Source of the DNA: Coriaria nepalensis
Taxonomy: Eukaryota; Streptophyta; Magnoliopsida; Cucurbitales; Coriariaceae
Direction of reading: 5' to 3'
Assembly: GCA_027186245.1 (NCBI GenBank)
Contig: CP114490.1
Span: 2,991,001 to 3,055,000, forward strand
DNA: 64,000 nucleotides
Shown piece after piece: positions 11,403 to 23,563 of the stretch (its first letter is position 1; the number at the start of each line of letters is the position of its first letter). Under the pieces are notes generated by a model. The model was not told where the DNA came from. It saw nothing but the letters and a program-made list of their open reading frames with translations, and searched no databases. A program made the position numbers and the translations under genes.

Positions 11403-14074
11403 ATTCTTGTCGACTTCTTAGTTCAATGTGGTATTAAGCATTTTTTTTTTAATCAATATCTTGCTAATTACATTATTTATATGTGTAATTAGCAATGATT
11501 GGTAACTGTGTTGGGTTACCTTATCCTCTCACCATACAATCTGGCCTATTTCAATTTTTTTTCTTTTTCTCATTTCGTTCACTCTTTTATCTTCATTATT
11601 TTAACGGCAGTATGGCACAATGGTGGAGTGTAGAGCCATTGTATAAGAAAACTCCACGCAGCCAATTGTGGGTCATCATCTATTGGCCCAAGAAACTTAT
11701 GGGCTATCAAGTTTTTTTTTTTTTTTTTTTGTTTCCCAATGGGCCATGCATGACATTAGGCTTAGTTTTAAAACCCTAATGAACTAAAGAAGATGGATTA
11801 TTATTATTATTAATTTTTAAAAGTAAAATATGTATGTGTAACTCAATCATGGTAGTAATTGACTTTCTGGATGATACATACTGATTTAAATTCCGAGCAT
11901 ATCATTTTTATGATAATATTCTTGACGTATTTTTTATAATAGAAATAATTGTATATTTTAAACTTATTTTATTTAAATTAATATGATCAAATTATATTAA
12001 TATTTAATAGTAAAAATTATTTATATGGCTTAATTTTGTTGATTGGAGTATAATATTTTTGGAATAAGAAATTATATCTCGAGTTTTACGGTTCTCTTAC
12101 AATTTATATTTCATTATTGAAGAGTTATAGAGAATCGAAAGAAAAAATTATATAAAATAAAAAATGATATAAGAATTTGACATGCGTGTAGGATTTCTTA
12201 GATCTATATATTATACATAGATCCTTTAATGCATGCTTTGAAAGGTCAATTACGTGAAACTCTAGTATAATTATATGCTTCCTCTCTAAACATGTTCTCT
12301 TGCTAGGTGTCTTGTTTGTCCAATGTCCACTTCGATTTTGTCTTGATGAAAGAAAACAGAGCAAAACAAATAGACAAAGCACAATGGTTATGAATTGGGT
12401 AGAGGTTATATATATTTTTTGGTGTTTTCTTGTTATGTAAATTTCATCTTACTATATATAATCTTTCTAATCAAGTAGGAGAGAGATTTAAACAATAGTC
12501 GTGTCACAATCATCTGACGTGGAAAAACCTACCAGCTTTCTGGCAACATCATAAAAATAATATCCAAGAAAATTGACACAAATTTGATGCTCTCTAGCTA
12601 GTTTGACTGCCCCTCAGAATTCCCAAAAGGCTCCTAATCCATTTGTTAATGATTTTTCTCAAGATCCTTACGATGAACATTATTTGAGCTTCTTTTTCCT
12701 TGTTCTCTATGATGATCAGATTAACAATCAATTTATATGGCCATGCCGTGTGTTTGAAAAATGAATCCTATGAGATGGGGTATAACATCGATATGAGGGA
12801 GAATAGTGAGTTTGGTATGGGACTCATGTGACTATATCATTTCTTATATGAGTGTTATCCTCCCATCTCACATGATACATTTTCGTGTATTTGACTCCAA
12901 TTTATCATGTTTTTAAAGGAAAATTGATATCTAGATCGGCCTGCGATTACGTTGGTGAGCACAATTCCAAGATGGTAAGATACTTTGTTTTTGAGTGATT
13001 AGCAATTGGATGCCAAAAGAGCCATCACTGTGGAGTTCTGTAACTTTCCTTAACGTTTGACTTGAGAAAATGACATATATAGAGGCAAATAGTTCTTGGA
13101 TTAATTTGTACAAAAAGAACGACTGTGCTTTGATGATAGTGCTTCTGTAGATTGTTCTTCACGTGAGAGGGTTTTATGAATCTACTAGACTTCATGTACA
13201 TGTCCGAACGGAGAACATTCGAGCAATTTACTTGCCCCATTTACTTACTTGGTGGTGATAGCATGATGTCTGAGGTGCATCTTAATTAGTGATACTAACA
13301 TTAAATTTGATGGTTATAGTCTTTAAGATATGTTCGGGTTGATTAATCTCCTAAGAAATTGAAAACAAATATGATGAAAATAAGAATGATAATTTTTTGT
13401 ATCCATTTTATAGTATATAAGATAAATAAAATAATAAATTTAAAAATAAATAAAAGAATAAAGAATTATTAGACCGCTTTTATGTTTCATTTCATTCTCA
13501 AAGAACATAACTAATAAAATATTTTTCATTTCATTCTCATTAAAATTCAATTAGTTTAGAATGGGGAAGAAGATAGAAGATAGAAGATAGAAGATAGAAG
13601 GAGATAGATTGAGACATTATCATAGTAGAATTAAGACAACTTTAGATTTAGTTTATATGATTTAAAATTAAATCATTAAATCTATTTTAAGCTATATATC
13701 CTTCTATAAATAAACTCCCCAAGTGGACTAATTACAAATAAAATTAGATAAAAATAAAATAAAACATGGTTAATGTTTTCCCGCCACTTATTGTCCTAAT
13801 AAAGAAACTCCAACTTGAATGGGATTATAGAATGATTAGACTTGAAAATGATGTTCCATTTCATTATTTCCTCCTTTAATTTGACTTTTTGGTCGTAATT
13901 AATAATAAGAGAGTTTTAATTATAATTTATTGTTTCTCAACTTCACTTATTTCAACGAGTGGGTTTATTTTATAATTTGGATTCTTTCTTTATGCTTCTC
14001 ATAGTAAAACACATATAATGATATTGTTGGTCATATTCAAATCTCCCTATATTATACAATATATTTCCTTGCAC
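11403..14074. other. AT-rich intergenic interval
   Basis: No supported gene. An open frame at 13025-13240 (minus) and an overlapping one at 12931-13113 have no family motif. There is a T-run at 11711-11730 and a short GATAGAA/AGATAGA tandem tract at 13572-13601. The region 13370-13900 is strongly A/T-biased. Confidence 0.45.
13572..13601. repeat. AGATAGA(AG) microsatellite
   Basis: About four tandem copies of GATAGAA-type units. No associated feature. Confidence 0.7.
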
Positions 14075-14080
14075 TATAAA
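14075..14080 (+). promoter_or_regulatory. TATA box of the AMT1 gene
   Basis: TATAAA lies 63 bp upstream of the ATG at 14138. Transcription from it would start downstream of the earlier in-frame ATG at 14018, which supports 14138 as the true start. Confidence 0.6.
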
Positions 14081-14137
14081 TTCAACCATTATACTTTGGC
14101 TTTCGATCGCACCCTCCTACTTCAACCATTATACTAC

Positions 14138-14365
14138 ATGGCCTCCCTTTCTTGTTCGGCTTCCGACTTGGTCCCCCTCCTTGCCGCCAACTCAAATGCT
14201 TCCTCCACCGCCATAGCTGAATTCTTCTGTTCCCGGTTCGACACCATTTCCAACAAACTCACCGACACGGCTTATGCCGTGGACAACACATACCTTCTAT
14301 TCTCGGCTTACCTAGTCTTCGCCATGCAGCTCGGGTTTGCCATGTTATGTGCCGGATCGGTCCGG

Positions 14366-14400
<35 letters not shown>

Positions 14401-15649
14401 GCTCGATGCAGCTGCTGGAGGACTCTCTTACTATCTCTTCGGCTTCGCCTTTGCCTTTGGTGCTCCTTCTAATGGTTTCATAGGTCGCCACTTTTTTGGT
14501 CTTAGGGATTTTCCTTCTCCTCTAATGGGGGACTATAGCTTTTTCCTTTACCAGTGGGCTTTTGCTATTGCGGCTGCGGGGATAACTAGTGGGTCCATTG
14601 CTGAAAGGACCCAATTTGTAGCTTACCTTATTTATTCCACCTTCTTAACTGGTTTTGTGTACCCTGTAGTTTCACATTGGTTTTGGTCAGCGGATGGTTG
14701 GGCCAGCCCAACCCGACCCGATGAATTGTTATTTGGTTCGGGTGTGATCGATTTCGCCGGTTCCGGGGTTGTCCACATGGTTGGGGGTATTGCCGGTTTG
14801 TGGGGTGCTTTAATTGAAGGCCCACGGATCGGTCGGTTTGATCATTCAGGCCGGCCCATTGTGTTACGTGGTCACAGCGCATCATTGGTCGTACTCGGTT
14901 CGTTTTTACTATGGTTCGGTTGGTATGGATTTAACCCGGGTTCATTTCTAACCATCTTGAGGAGCTACGGTGATGGTGGGACATACTACGGCCAATGGAG
15001 CGCCATCGGGAGGACAGCTGTCACTACGACACTGGCCGGATGCACAGCTGCCCTCACAACTTTGTTTGGCAAACGCTTGCTGGTGGGGCACTGGAGTGTG
15101 ATTGATGTTTGTAACGGGCTCTTAGGGGGCTTTGCTGCAATCACATCAGGATGTTCTGTTGTAGAGCCATGGGCCGCAATAGTTTGTGGGTTTGGAGCAT
15201 CATGGGTTTTGATTGGGTGGAACAAGGTAGCAGAAAAGCTTAAGTATGACGACCCATTAGAGGCGGCCCAATTACACGGTGGTTGTGGGGCTTGGGGTTT
15301 AATATTCACAGGCTTGTTTGCTACAGAGGCCTATGTAAAAGAGGTCTACCCAGGAAGGCCGGGCCGGCCATATGGACTACTCATGGGCGGTGGTGGGAAG
15401 CTCTTAGCAGCCCAAATCATCCAGATTCTAGTGGTATTGGGCTGGGTCACGGCCACTATGGGCCCATTATTTTATGTTCTGAACAAACTGAAGTTGTTGC
15501 GGATATCGAGAGATGATGAGATGGCAGGCATGGATTTAACAAGGCATGGTGGGTTTGCTTACGCGTACCATGATGAAGATGATCCGTCTAGTAAGCCTGC
15601 CTTTATGATGAGAAGAGTGGAGCCCACTGATGGAAGCCCTACCGTCTGA
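14138..15649 (+). CDS. AMT1: AMT1-type high-affinity ammonium transporter, intronless
   Basis: A plasma-membrane ammonium uniporter that takes up NH4+ in roots or leaves. The frame is 1,512 nt (503 aa), the usual AMT1 length, and has no introns as is common for this subfamily. An earlier in-frame ATG at 14018 is rejected because the TATA box lies between the two and homology begins at [11 protein letters not shown]. Eleven hydrophobic segments are apparent. Signature regions include [32 protein letters not shown] and GGCGAWG. The cytosolic tail contains [10 protein letters not shown], whose Thr corresponds to the conserved phospho-switch (T460 in Arabidopsis AMT1;1) that shuts the trimer. I cannot assign it to AMT1;1, 1;2 or 1;3 without a tree. 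Confidence 0.95.
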
Positions 15650-17047
15650 TCTACGTCGCCCTCCACTTGCTGTTTGGAAATAGGGATACGTATGTTTACT
15701 CATAAATAATTACTTTGAACTACTCAGAAATTGTGCTACATTAGACCTTAAAATCATAAAATGAAATAAACAAAAAAAATTATTATAGACTTAGAGGATG
15801 AAGAAAAAAAAAAAAAAGAAATTAAATTTCAATAAGATTAATCAAATCTATATAATTTTAATCGGACTTGATGATTTTGATCGAAGTAGGTCCCCAAACG
15901 AAATTTCTTTTTATATTTTGGTAACTCCTTTTATTTTACAAAAAAAATTATTTAAAAAGAGAAATTTAAGGATAAATATATCGTTAATATTTATTTATTT
16001 TCTTTTCTTCCTTCTTCTCTTTTATCAATCTCCGTGTTCCGATGGATACCAATATTGGTTAGAAGATTCCACGGAGGTAGTCAGGGGCTACCTGTGGGAC
16101 ATTGGTTTGGTACAAACAAACTTCGGTTTGCACGGTGTTTGCTGTTTCTTATTATAATGTCCAATTTTTAGTGATCAATCTTGTTTTCTTTTATCATGAA
16201 CTTACTAATATGCCCTTCCCACGTTAAGAGAGTTAAATGTGAATTTTTAAAATTTTGAAATTATTTCACTACTAATCTTTTAAGATGAAATATTATATTT
16301 GTGATACATAAATAATTGGACGACGAGGAGTTGAGACAAAGAACAAGAGTACTACGGGTCAACAAAGAGGGCCTCGAAAGAATCGTTTTGTTGGGCGGGT
16401 TACAAGTCAACGAGCCATACAGGCCCAATATGAAATAGTGACTAAGAGGCCCAAATATCAGCTCATAACATTCTCGCAGTTTAGTAAAATGTAACTGTTC
16501 ATTAACAAACTTCTTTGCAGTAGAATGTTTGTAATACGGAGGAGGTAACGAGTAATCAACAAAGTCTTCTTCCCCTCAAATTCTCTCTAGTTCTCTCTCT
16601 CCCCCTCCTTCCCCCCCCCCCCCCCCCCACCACCCTCTCTTAGGAGTTCCACATCTAGACTTGAATATAGCTGTAACAATTTAATGCTCTCATTGAGAGT
16701 CAATGCAGCAGAAGTGATGATCTAAAAAAAAGCTATCTAGTGCTCATAAGACTCCGAAGTAAAAGCCGTCCATAGTAGATCATCACTTATATAAGTCAGT
16801 TACTATGAATTTTTAAAACCTTAGAATTCTCTCGATCTAAATCTCTTAGGACGAAATCTTTTTTTAACACTTAACCTTAAATTTCCCATTAGTCATTCCC
16901 ATTTGATCACTTCATAAAACAAATAAAAAAAGATTGAAAGACATCTAGCCAGACAGAAGAGTGAATAAATCGACAATATTTTATTAAATATTGTGTATTA
17001 TTGAACAACGTGAAGCATCTAGTAATTGGTCTTGTAGAATAAGTAAA
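15650..17047. other. Interval between AMT1 and the defensin-like cluster
   Basis: No supported gene; the open frame at 15798-16157 is mostly low-complexity. Homopolymers occur at about 15801-15816 (A) and 16611-16628 (C, 17-18 bases). From about 16890 the sequence is paralogous to 18390 onward and forms the left end of the tandem duplication of the defensin-like genes. Confidence 0.5.
16611..16628. repeat. Poly-C tract
   Basis: A run of about 17-18 C residues preceded by CT-rich sequence. The exact length is uncertain in such homopolymers. Confidence 0.75.
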
Positions 17048-17404
17048 TTAACTACAAGGGCAAGGGCAAGGGCAAGGACAAACACAACTAGGGGGCCTCG
17101 TAAAGTAAAAACATGTACCATAAGATTTTGGTCCCAATAGTTTTGATACAGCCTTCGTTGCATTGGGACAACAGCACACAAACTCCTCTATACAATCCCT
17201 TATCACATTTCCCATCCCCATTATTCACTCCTATCATCTTCTCATTACTTCCTACAAATTTATATAAATATATTTATCGTCACTTATATGTCACATATAA
17301 GTTTATAACCTTTTCTTTAAGAAAATGCATGGGATGAACTATAATTTACCATTGAAGATGAAAAGAAGAAGCAAGAGCCTGGCCGGAATCGAGATGTTCT
17401 TCAT
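17048..17404 (-). pseudogene. Frameshifted defensin-like gene copy
   Basis: A paralog of the gene at 18574-18912. Exon 1 is 17404-17350 and encodes a signal peptide starting MKNISIPARLLLLL. Exon 2 starts at 17251 after a TAG acceptor. Both splice sites are intact. Relative to the sister gene there is one extra G in the run at about 17133-17135. It throws the frame, so translation ends early at a TAG near 17089 and loses the last four cysteines. The old frame continues readable to 17048, where a CCTTGC hexamer is repeated so that the tail reads Cys-Pro-Cys-Pro. A peptide with an alternative C-terminus could still be made, but loss of the disulfide pattern argues for a pseudogene. A base-call error is the other explanation. 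Confidence 0.75.
17058..17077. repeat. GGGCAA hexamer repeat inside the defensin-like pseudogene
   Basis: About three tandem copies. On the coding strand they are CCTTGC repeats encoding alternating Pro and Cys. The intact sister gene has no such expansion. Confidence 0.7.
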
Positions 17405-18339
17405 GGCTGGATTCTTGATCTTGTGCAGCTGCAGATAGTGAAGAAGGGGAAATGTTTTTGTGTTGTAATGTATTGGAGTGCGAGAGCAAGTATTTCAGAT
17501 AGGGAATCTGAAACTCTTTTTTCATTTTTGTCCTTTTTTTACAATACTTTTAAGAAAATATTATTTGTATATTTATAAATGGACGACAACTTTGATTTTC
17601 CTTAGAAGAGTCAATGTTTTTTTTTAAACCTATAAAACATAATTATAGAGAATATTGTATCATATCGAAAATCGAAAGCTTCAAATTATACATAACATTG
17701 AAGATAAATAAATCTCTTCACTAATTATCGATTGATTCGGATCGGAGAAGTCATTTCTTTCTTATTACCAGTTATTTTAAGCTTTCCATTCTGTGATTCA
17801 CTATTCTTACATAATTTATTCTATTTTTCTATTGAATTCATTCAACACTCCAAATATTTTTCTCTCTTCCAGAAGCCAGCAGCAAAGAAACAAAAAGTAC
17901 TACGTTGGTTCAATGTAAACCGATCTCCTGTTTGCACTAAACCGGTTTTTGCTCTTCCTTTATTATGAACTCAATTTATATTTTTTGGGGGCAATAGTAG
18001 AAATTGACAGTCATTTCCATTTACTAACCAATGAAACTATGTCATTTTGGTGTTATTTTAAAGTAGGAGTCGTAACTAAAGAAGAAAAAAGCGTATTAGA
18101 CGGCTATTAAGTATTTTTTTTTTTAAATTTTAGATTGATCATATTTATAATAGACTGATTCATTTTAATTATATATAAAATTTTTAAACTTTTTTTATAA
18201 ATCATGTTTATGATAGAATTAAATATTTTAATATCATTTAAAATTGAGATAATGTTTAGAGATAATATATATATATATATATATTATATAATTAAAATTA
18301 ATCAGTTCGATATAAATATAATTTATTAAAAACTTTCTA

Positions 18340-18366
18340 ACTCCGTTTTTTTTTTTTTTTTTTTTT
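18340..18366. repeat. Poly-T tract
   Basis: T-run between the two duplicated units, close to the start of the right-hand unit. Confidence 0.6.
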
Positions 18367-18573
18367 CGACCGGTCATTAGGTGTTGAATTACTCATAATA
18401 AATTCATTCCCATTCATCACTTCATTATAAAAATAATCGAAAGATAGATCTAGGAAGGTGGATAGAATAGTAATAGATCAACAATATTTTATTAAACATT
18501 GGATATTATTCATTGTCTATTGAGCAATACGAAGCATGCATGCAGGTAGTTGGGGTGGGGTAGAATAAGTTAA

Positions 18574-18912
18574 TTAACTACAAGGGTAACGACAAAGACA
18601 AGTATCGGAAGGCTTCCTAAAGAAAAAACATAAACCATAAGCTTTTGGTCCGAATTTTTTGATGCAGCCTTCGTTGCATGGAGCATCCACACAACCTCCT
18701 CCGTACAATGCCTTCTCACATTGCACCTGGCCATTCACTCCTATCATCTTCTCATTACTTCCTGCAAATTCCATGTATTTATCAACTTATATGTTAGATA
18801 TATAGGTTTTTAACCTCCTCTTTAATAAAACTCATGGGATAAACTATAACTTACCATTAAAAATGAAAAGAAGAAGCAAGAGCATGACCGGAATCGAGAT
18901 GTTTTTTTTCAT
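18574..18912 (-). CDS. Defensin-like secreted cysteine-rich peptide, two exons
   Basis: Exon 1 is 18912-18855 and exon 2 is 18761-18574, giving 246 nt (81 aa) across one GT-AG intron. The first exon encodes the signal peptide (MKKNISIPVMLLLLLF...), the usual intron position for plant DEFL genes. The mature part has eight cysteines: QCEKALYGGGC, APCNEGC, GLC, DTCLC and YPC. This fits the plant defensin / SCR-like cysteine-stabilised alpha-beta fold. Such peptides act in the apoplast in defence or in pollen-pistil signalling; which one cannot be read from sequence. It is the intact right-hand member of a tandem pair. Confidence 0.87.
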
Positions 18913-19549
18913 GGCCGGATTCTTGATCTTTTGCGGCTGTGGATAAGAGTGAAGAAGAGAAAATGTTTTGTGTTGTGAGGAATTGGAATGCGAGAGCAAG
19001 TATTTAAGCATGAAAAAAGGATACTCTTTTATGAACTTTCCTTATATTTTTAGATACAGTCATGAAATCTTGACACTTATTTCCATTTGTTGATGGATAA
19101 AATATGTCTCTTTGAAACTCGATTTTCTTTGAAAGAGAAAATTATTTTTTAAACTTATGAACCATAAATGTTGAGTATATTTATATCGTATCGTATCATA
19201 TAGTATCAATATTAATTGATTTCGATTGTGATTGTTCAATATTTATTACAAAATTTGTTACTTTTTTATCTTTTTTTTCCCGTTGATTTCATTAAGGCCG
19301 ATAATTAGCCAATTGCCCATTCAATTCTTTCATTGAAACTCATTCTATCATTCAACGCTTCAAAGATTTTTCTCCTATAGAAGGGCAAACCGCAAGTTTG
19401 GCCAAAAAAAAAACAAACAAACAAGCAAGAAGAACCAAACGTGCAAGGGATACTTTATTCGACACTACACCAGTCAGATCTATCTATTACAACATAATAC
19501 AACATGTAACTATTAGCACTAATCAGTTACTTAGTTCATGATCTTGTCT

Positions 19550-19768
19550 TCAATGCACCCTATGCACACAATCATTCAGAAGAAGCTTGAATCCCTCAGC
19601 AGCATGCATATGTGCGATTTCTTCATAGCTTTGAACCGCACGATTGCCATAGCAAACTCCAACCGGTCCATAGCTGATGTAATCATATGGACGGCCGGGA
19701 TCAGGGAAATAGACTGAAAGTGCTACAAAGTAAAGCAGTATGAACAGTGTAACCGAAACTTTCTTCAT
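19550..19768 (-). CDS. Small putative secreted peptide, unknown family
   Basis: A 72-codon open frame with a clear signal peptide (MKKVSVTLFILLYFVALSVY). The mature region of about 50 residues is Tyr/Gly/Pro-rich at its N end (PDPGRPYDYISYGPVGVC) and contains only two cysteines. I do not recognise the family. It lies about 640 bp from the defensin-like gene on the same strand, and the sharp signal peptide argues against chance. A further exon cannot be ruled out. Its function is unknown. Confidence 0.5.
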   Translation of the reverse strand: MKKVSVTLFILLYFVALSVYFPDPGRPYDYISYGPVGVCYGNRAVQSYEEIAHMHAAEGFKLLLNDCVHRVH

Positions 19769-20555
19769 GTTTCCTCTGGCTTGTGATGTTAATTATAATA
19801 TTGTATACGTGTAGTGACCTCTTCATCATCTACAACTTCTACGTTAGAAACTTGTGTCCTTTGATGAGGTGATGTGTTTAATTCTGATTACATACTAATC
19901 GCTGGTTACGACTAATCGGACGTGCAACAAGTTGTATGGGTTTGCTTGTTCTACGTGCGGTGATGGCTAATCGACTCTTCAAAAGGTTTAGAGTTGTATA
20001 CTGTTAATGTAACTGTCGACAAATAAACATATATATAGATTATAGACTATTTAATTTCAAGTTTAAACTAAATTTACCTTAATTTTATGTCACCTACAAA
20101 TCTCATTAATATAATATACTATTATAATCACAGTCATATTTCAATAATATTATTATAATTATCACATGTCGTTTAGAAAAAAAACCCGGTTCATATATAA
20201 ATATAAAATTCTATTTTTCTTTATAAGATTTTTTTTTTAAAATTAATAATTCAACTTTAAAATTTTAATATAATATCAAAATTAAATATAAAAAAAAAAC
20301 AAATATCATTTATTAGACTCTCAAAATAGTCCGTTTATAAATAATAAAAAATGTTATAATTATTTTATATCATTTAAGGAAAATAAATCATATAAATACG
20401 AAAGATAAGACAAGAAGACACCTACGCCACAGTAAAGGGTGCTAATGTGCTTACTGCCAGTGATAATTTCTCTAATATTATAAAACGTATGCAGTGCTCA
20501 AGTGATAATACGTGAAGAATACCCCTGTTATAAGAGGAACGATCCTAAATTCCAC

Positions 20556-21103
20556 GTGAAAAGGGATGGTCATTTTTGAAACCTTACTTACAAGAACGTG
20601 AGAAGAAGGTTCTGATGATAGTGATACCATTACAAGTGATGGAAAACCTAGCTTACGTTGTTATATCAGAAACGGGCCCCGCAACAAAACAATGGATGAC
20701 GTGGAATCAAATATTCTTAGTGATGGATGTGATCTGTTGCTGTGCTGTGTTTTTTCCTATTATCTGGTCAATTAGGAGCTTGAAAAGTGGATCTAACACT
20801 GATGGGAAAGCGGCAAGAAATCTGGAAAAGCTTACCCTTTTCAAGCAATTTTACGTTGTTGTGATCGGCTACTTGTATTTCACAAGGGTTATGGTTCCAG
20901 CGGTGGTAGCTATTGTGAGTTATAGATATGAATGGACTGCTTATCTTGTGGCTGAGGGTGCAAGTTTGGCCTTTTACTTGTTTGTTTTCTGCAAATTCCA
21001 ACCCATTGATAGAAACCCTTACTTGGAACTTGATCGTGAAGACAAAGAAGAAGGTGATGCATCAGGTGGTCAGAGATTTGAGGAGGACCCATTTGAGCTC
21101 TAG
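20556..21103 (+). pseudogene. 3' fragment of a GPR107-like seven-transmembrane receptor gene
   Basis: The frame encodes the C-terminal half of a lung-seven-transmembrane (GOST) protein of the GPR107/GPR108 type, called CAND6/CAND7 in Arabidopsis. Recognisable parts are GWSFLKPYLQEREKK (homology starts at about 20556, before the first ATG at 20576), VIPLQVMENLAYVVISE, TWNQIFLVMDVICCCAVFFPI, KAARNLEKLTLFKQFYVVVIGYLYFTR and an acidic tail ending FEEDPFEL. The N-terminal luminal domain and first membrane helices are missing, and the 700 bp upstream is AT-rich and non-coding. The remaining 175-codon frame is uninterrupted, so it is either a recent 5'-truncated copy or a short expressed derivative. 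Full-length family members act in Golgi/endosomal traffic. Confidence 0.75.
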
Positions 21104-23231
21104 GTGTTTAATTAACAAAAATTATCGAGCAAGATTATTCTAACTTTTGAGTCTAGCTACTTTTGGACAGCTAATTTCATATATATATAAGACAATTAAA
21201 TCTGCACAAAGGAAATGGAAGTTGCTCTACAGATTTGAGTCGATTATTCTAAGAATACGACTAGTGATCAAATATAGTTAATTAATAGGATTAATATAAA
21301 TCGTTTGTATATAGCATGTTAACATAGAAGTGAACAAAAGTCACAATACCGATACGAGTCCAATTTTAGCCACGATATTGATAATGAGAATGATAATCGA
21401 GATTATGATCAAATTTCAAATCGTTAATACCATTTTATCTTAGTCCGATCGAGACGTTTGTGCACCTCTATATTAATATAACAATTGCATAGTGTTTAAC
21501 TTCTCTAATCTTCATTACAATACACATCTTACTAAACCATTCTAATTTTTTGAGGTGAGAGATTAATTAACCATTTTTATAACCCGAACGTGTGTCTCTT
21601 AAGAAGATCAGTCTTAACAATGGAAAGTAACACGAGGTTAATTATTATCGAACTGGTCAGATTGTCATGAAGCATAGCTTACCAACTGATTACCTTGGCA
21701 TTTAACGGGTACGGTTTTCAAAGAAAATATGTTTTATTTTTCTTTATAAAATGTCATTTAGGACTTGTCATTAAAATAAATATTTTTAATTATTAATTAT
21801 TAAATTTTTTGGTGAAAACTACAATATGGTGGAGAATCTTTTTGCTAGCTTATTTTATTATTAATTAATTACTACCTTTAATGATTCGATTAATTAGGGA
21901 TTAATCCCGGATTCAGGACCACCACGATGCATCGTACCGTAGGGGGTATAATATTCATTCGTTTACTTATTTTTAATTATTATTAATATCTATCATAAAT
22001 AAAAAATTCCGGTTTATTTGACTTATATCTGAATTTTTTTTTAATGGATCATATTTATGATATTATTATTTAATTTGACAAATAAAATGATCATATTATT
22101 TAATATAACATGGAAATAATGTCATAAATAACTACTATTATCTCATCTATCATATTACAAACGGATATAACAAGCATGTGAAGCTTTAACCTTTTCACTT
22201 GTTAAAGTCGAATGATTTTCAGGTACAAAGTGGATAAGGCCGGGGCAATAAAATCTGATTGTCTGTATTCTAATTTGTGGGGGCAAATTGGTCTTCGAAT
22301 TAAAGCGTTTCAACATAGAATTATAAAAGCTTACTTGGATAAGCACTAGGAATCTGACCTAACTTAGGCAAGGGCGTCGTCCTTCATTGATTAATGGGGT
22401 TAACTGTGGAGCTTTATCTATTCAACCATGGCCAATTACACCATCATTAAGCTTTTTCATTTATTAATGTCATTGACTTTAATCATGATTCCACTAGATC
22501 TTTTGCATATAGTTAAAGAAGCAAAATGTGATTGATAGGACCTTGTGTTTATCTAACTCCACAATGCCCATACTAAGATCTCTTTAACAGAAGGCTGTTT
22601 AGAATTCTGAAAGCTCTATTTGACCTTATAGCTTGTTCTATTGTTTGGTTATAAACATAAAAAGGACCATTCATAACGCCCTGGGATTCCTTACACCGTT
22701 CAGATTCGATGAACAAGATAATTAATAAGTTGTCTAAGTTTTGTTTAAGGGTGGTTCATGTAGTATTACCCAGAGGAAAATTCCCGACAGTTTGTACATT
22801 TAGGATTGTGAGGGACACAAATTTAGGGAAGAGTGAAGTTAGGTGCTGATATGTTTAGGAGCATGGCAACGATAGTGGATAGGTACAAAGCAAAGCACGC
22901 TCCATTGAGATGAGGACATACGTAAATTACGGGAATCAGATACTATCTTACTGTGAGATTAGTATAAAAGGCCACTTGAATCCTCATGACCTAACAGAGA
23001 AAACAATAACAGAGCGAGATCTTCCTATGAAGATTAAGGTTGACATTAAACTGATCATCATGTCTACCAATATTCGGAGCTTTCTAGGATGAATCATCCA
23101 CGACAACCGATCAGAATGTCATGTCCAATGAGCCACCACAAATAATACTTACTCGTAGTGCTCAAATTGTCAAAGGTTCTCACCTGATCATAATTAAAAC
23201 TCTTAATCAATCTACTGGATCTTATTAAGTG

Positions 23232-23563
23232 GACATTGATTAATATCATATACTCTAAAACCAAATACGAATCGTCTTTTCCTCTTGTTAATCTTGTCAT
23301 TTTATGACATACATAGTGGATACGAATTAGATAGTTCACCTTAGATTCCCCCCCACTACGCTTGAATTCCTTTTTACCTAATGGGATATTCCCTTTAGAC
23401 ATTGATTAATATCATATACTCTAAAACCAAATACGAATCGTCTTTTCCTCTTGTTAATCTTGTCATTTTATGACATACATAGTGGATACGAATTAGATAG
23501 TTCACCTTAGATTCCCCCCCACTACGCTTGAATTCCTTTTTACCTAATGGGATATTCCCTTTA
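23232..23563. repeat. Exact tandem duplication, 2 x 166 bp
   Basis: Copy 1 is 23232-23397 and copy 2 is 23398-23563. Both begin GACATTGATTAATATCATAT and the first bases of a third unit (GACATT) follow at 23564. I see no mismatch, and the internal C7 run is the same length in both. It is either very recent or an assembly artefact. Confidence 0.88.

Larger units (their letters stand above)
16890..19400. repeat. Tandem segmental duplication carrying defensin-like genes
   Basis: Two paralogous units of roughly 1 kb lie head to tail, about 16890-17890 and 18390-19400. Similarity covers the 3' flank (ACAATATTTTATTAAA words), both exons, the intron (CTTATATGT, ATGGGAT-AACTATAA-TTACCATT) and the upstream region (GCGAGAGCAAGTATTT, and further up CATTCAACNCTNCAAA-ATTTTTCTC). 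The left copy is broken and the right copy intact. Confidence 0.75.

Noticed and set aside
12931..13240. Overlapping minus-strand open frames of 60-71 codons
   Set aside because: No signal peptide, no family motif and no splice partners; kept as intergenic.
14018..14137. N-terminal extension of AMT1 from the ATG at 14018
   Set aside because: A TATA box at 14075 lies inside it and the extension lacks homology to AMT1 proteins.
14628..15309. Antisense open frames inside the AMT1 gene
   Set aside because: Shadows of the strongly coding AMT1 frame.
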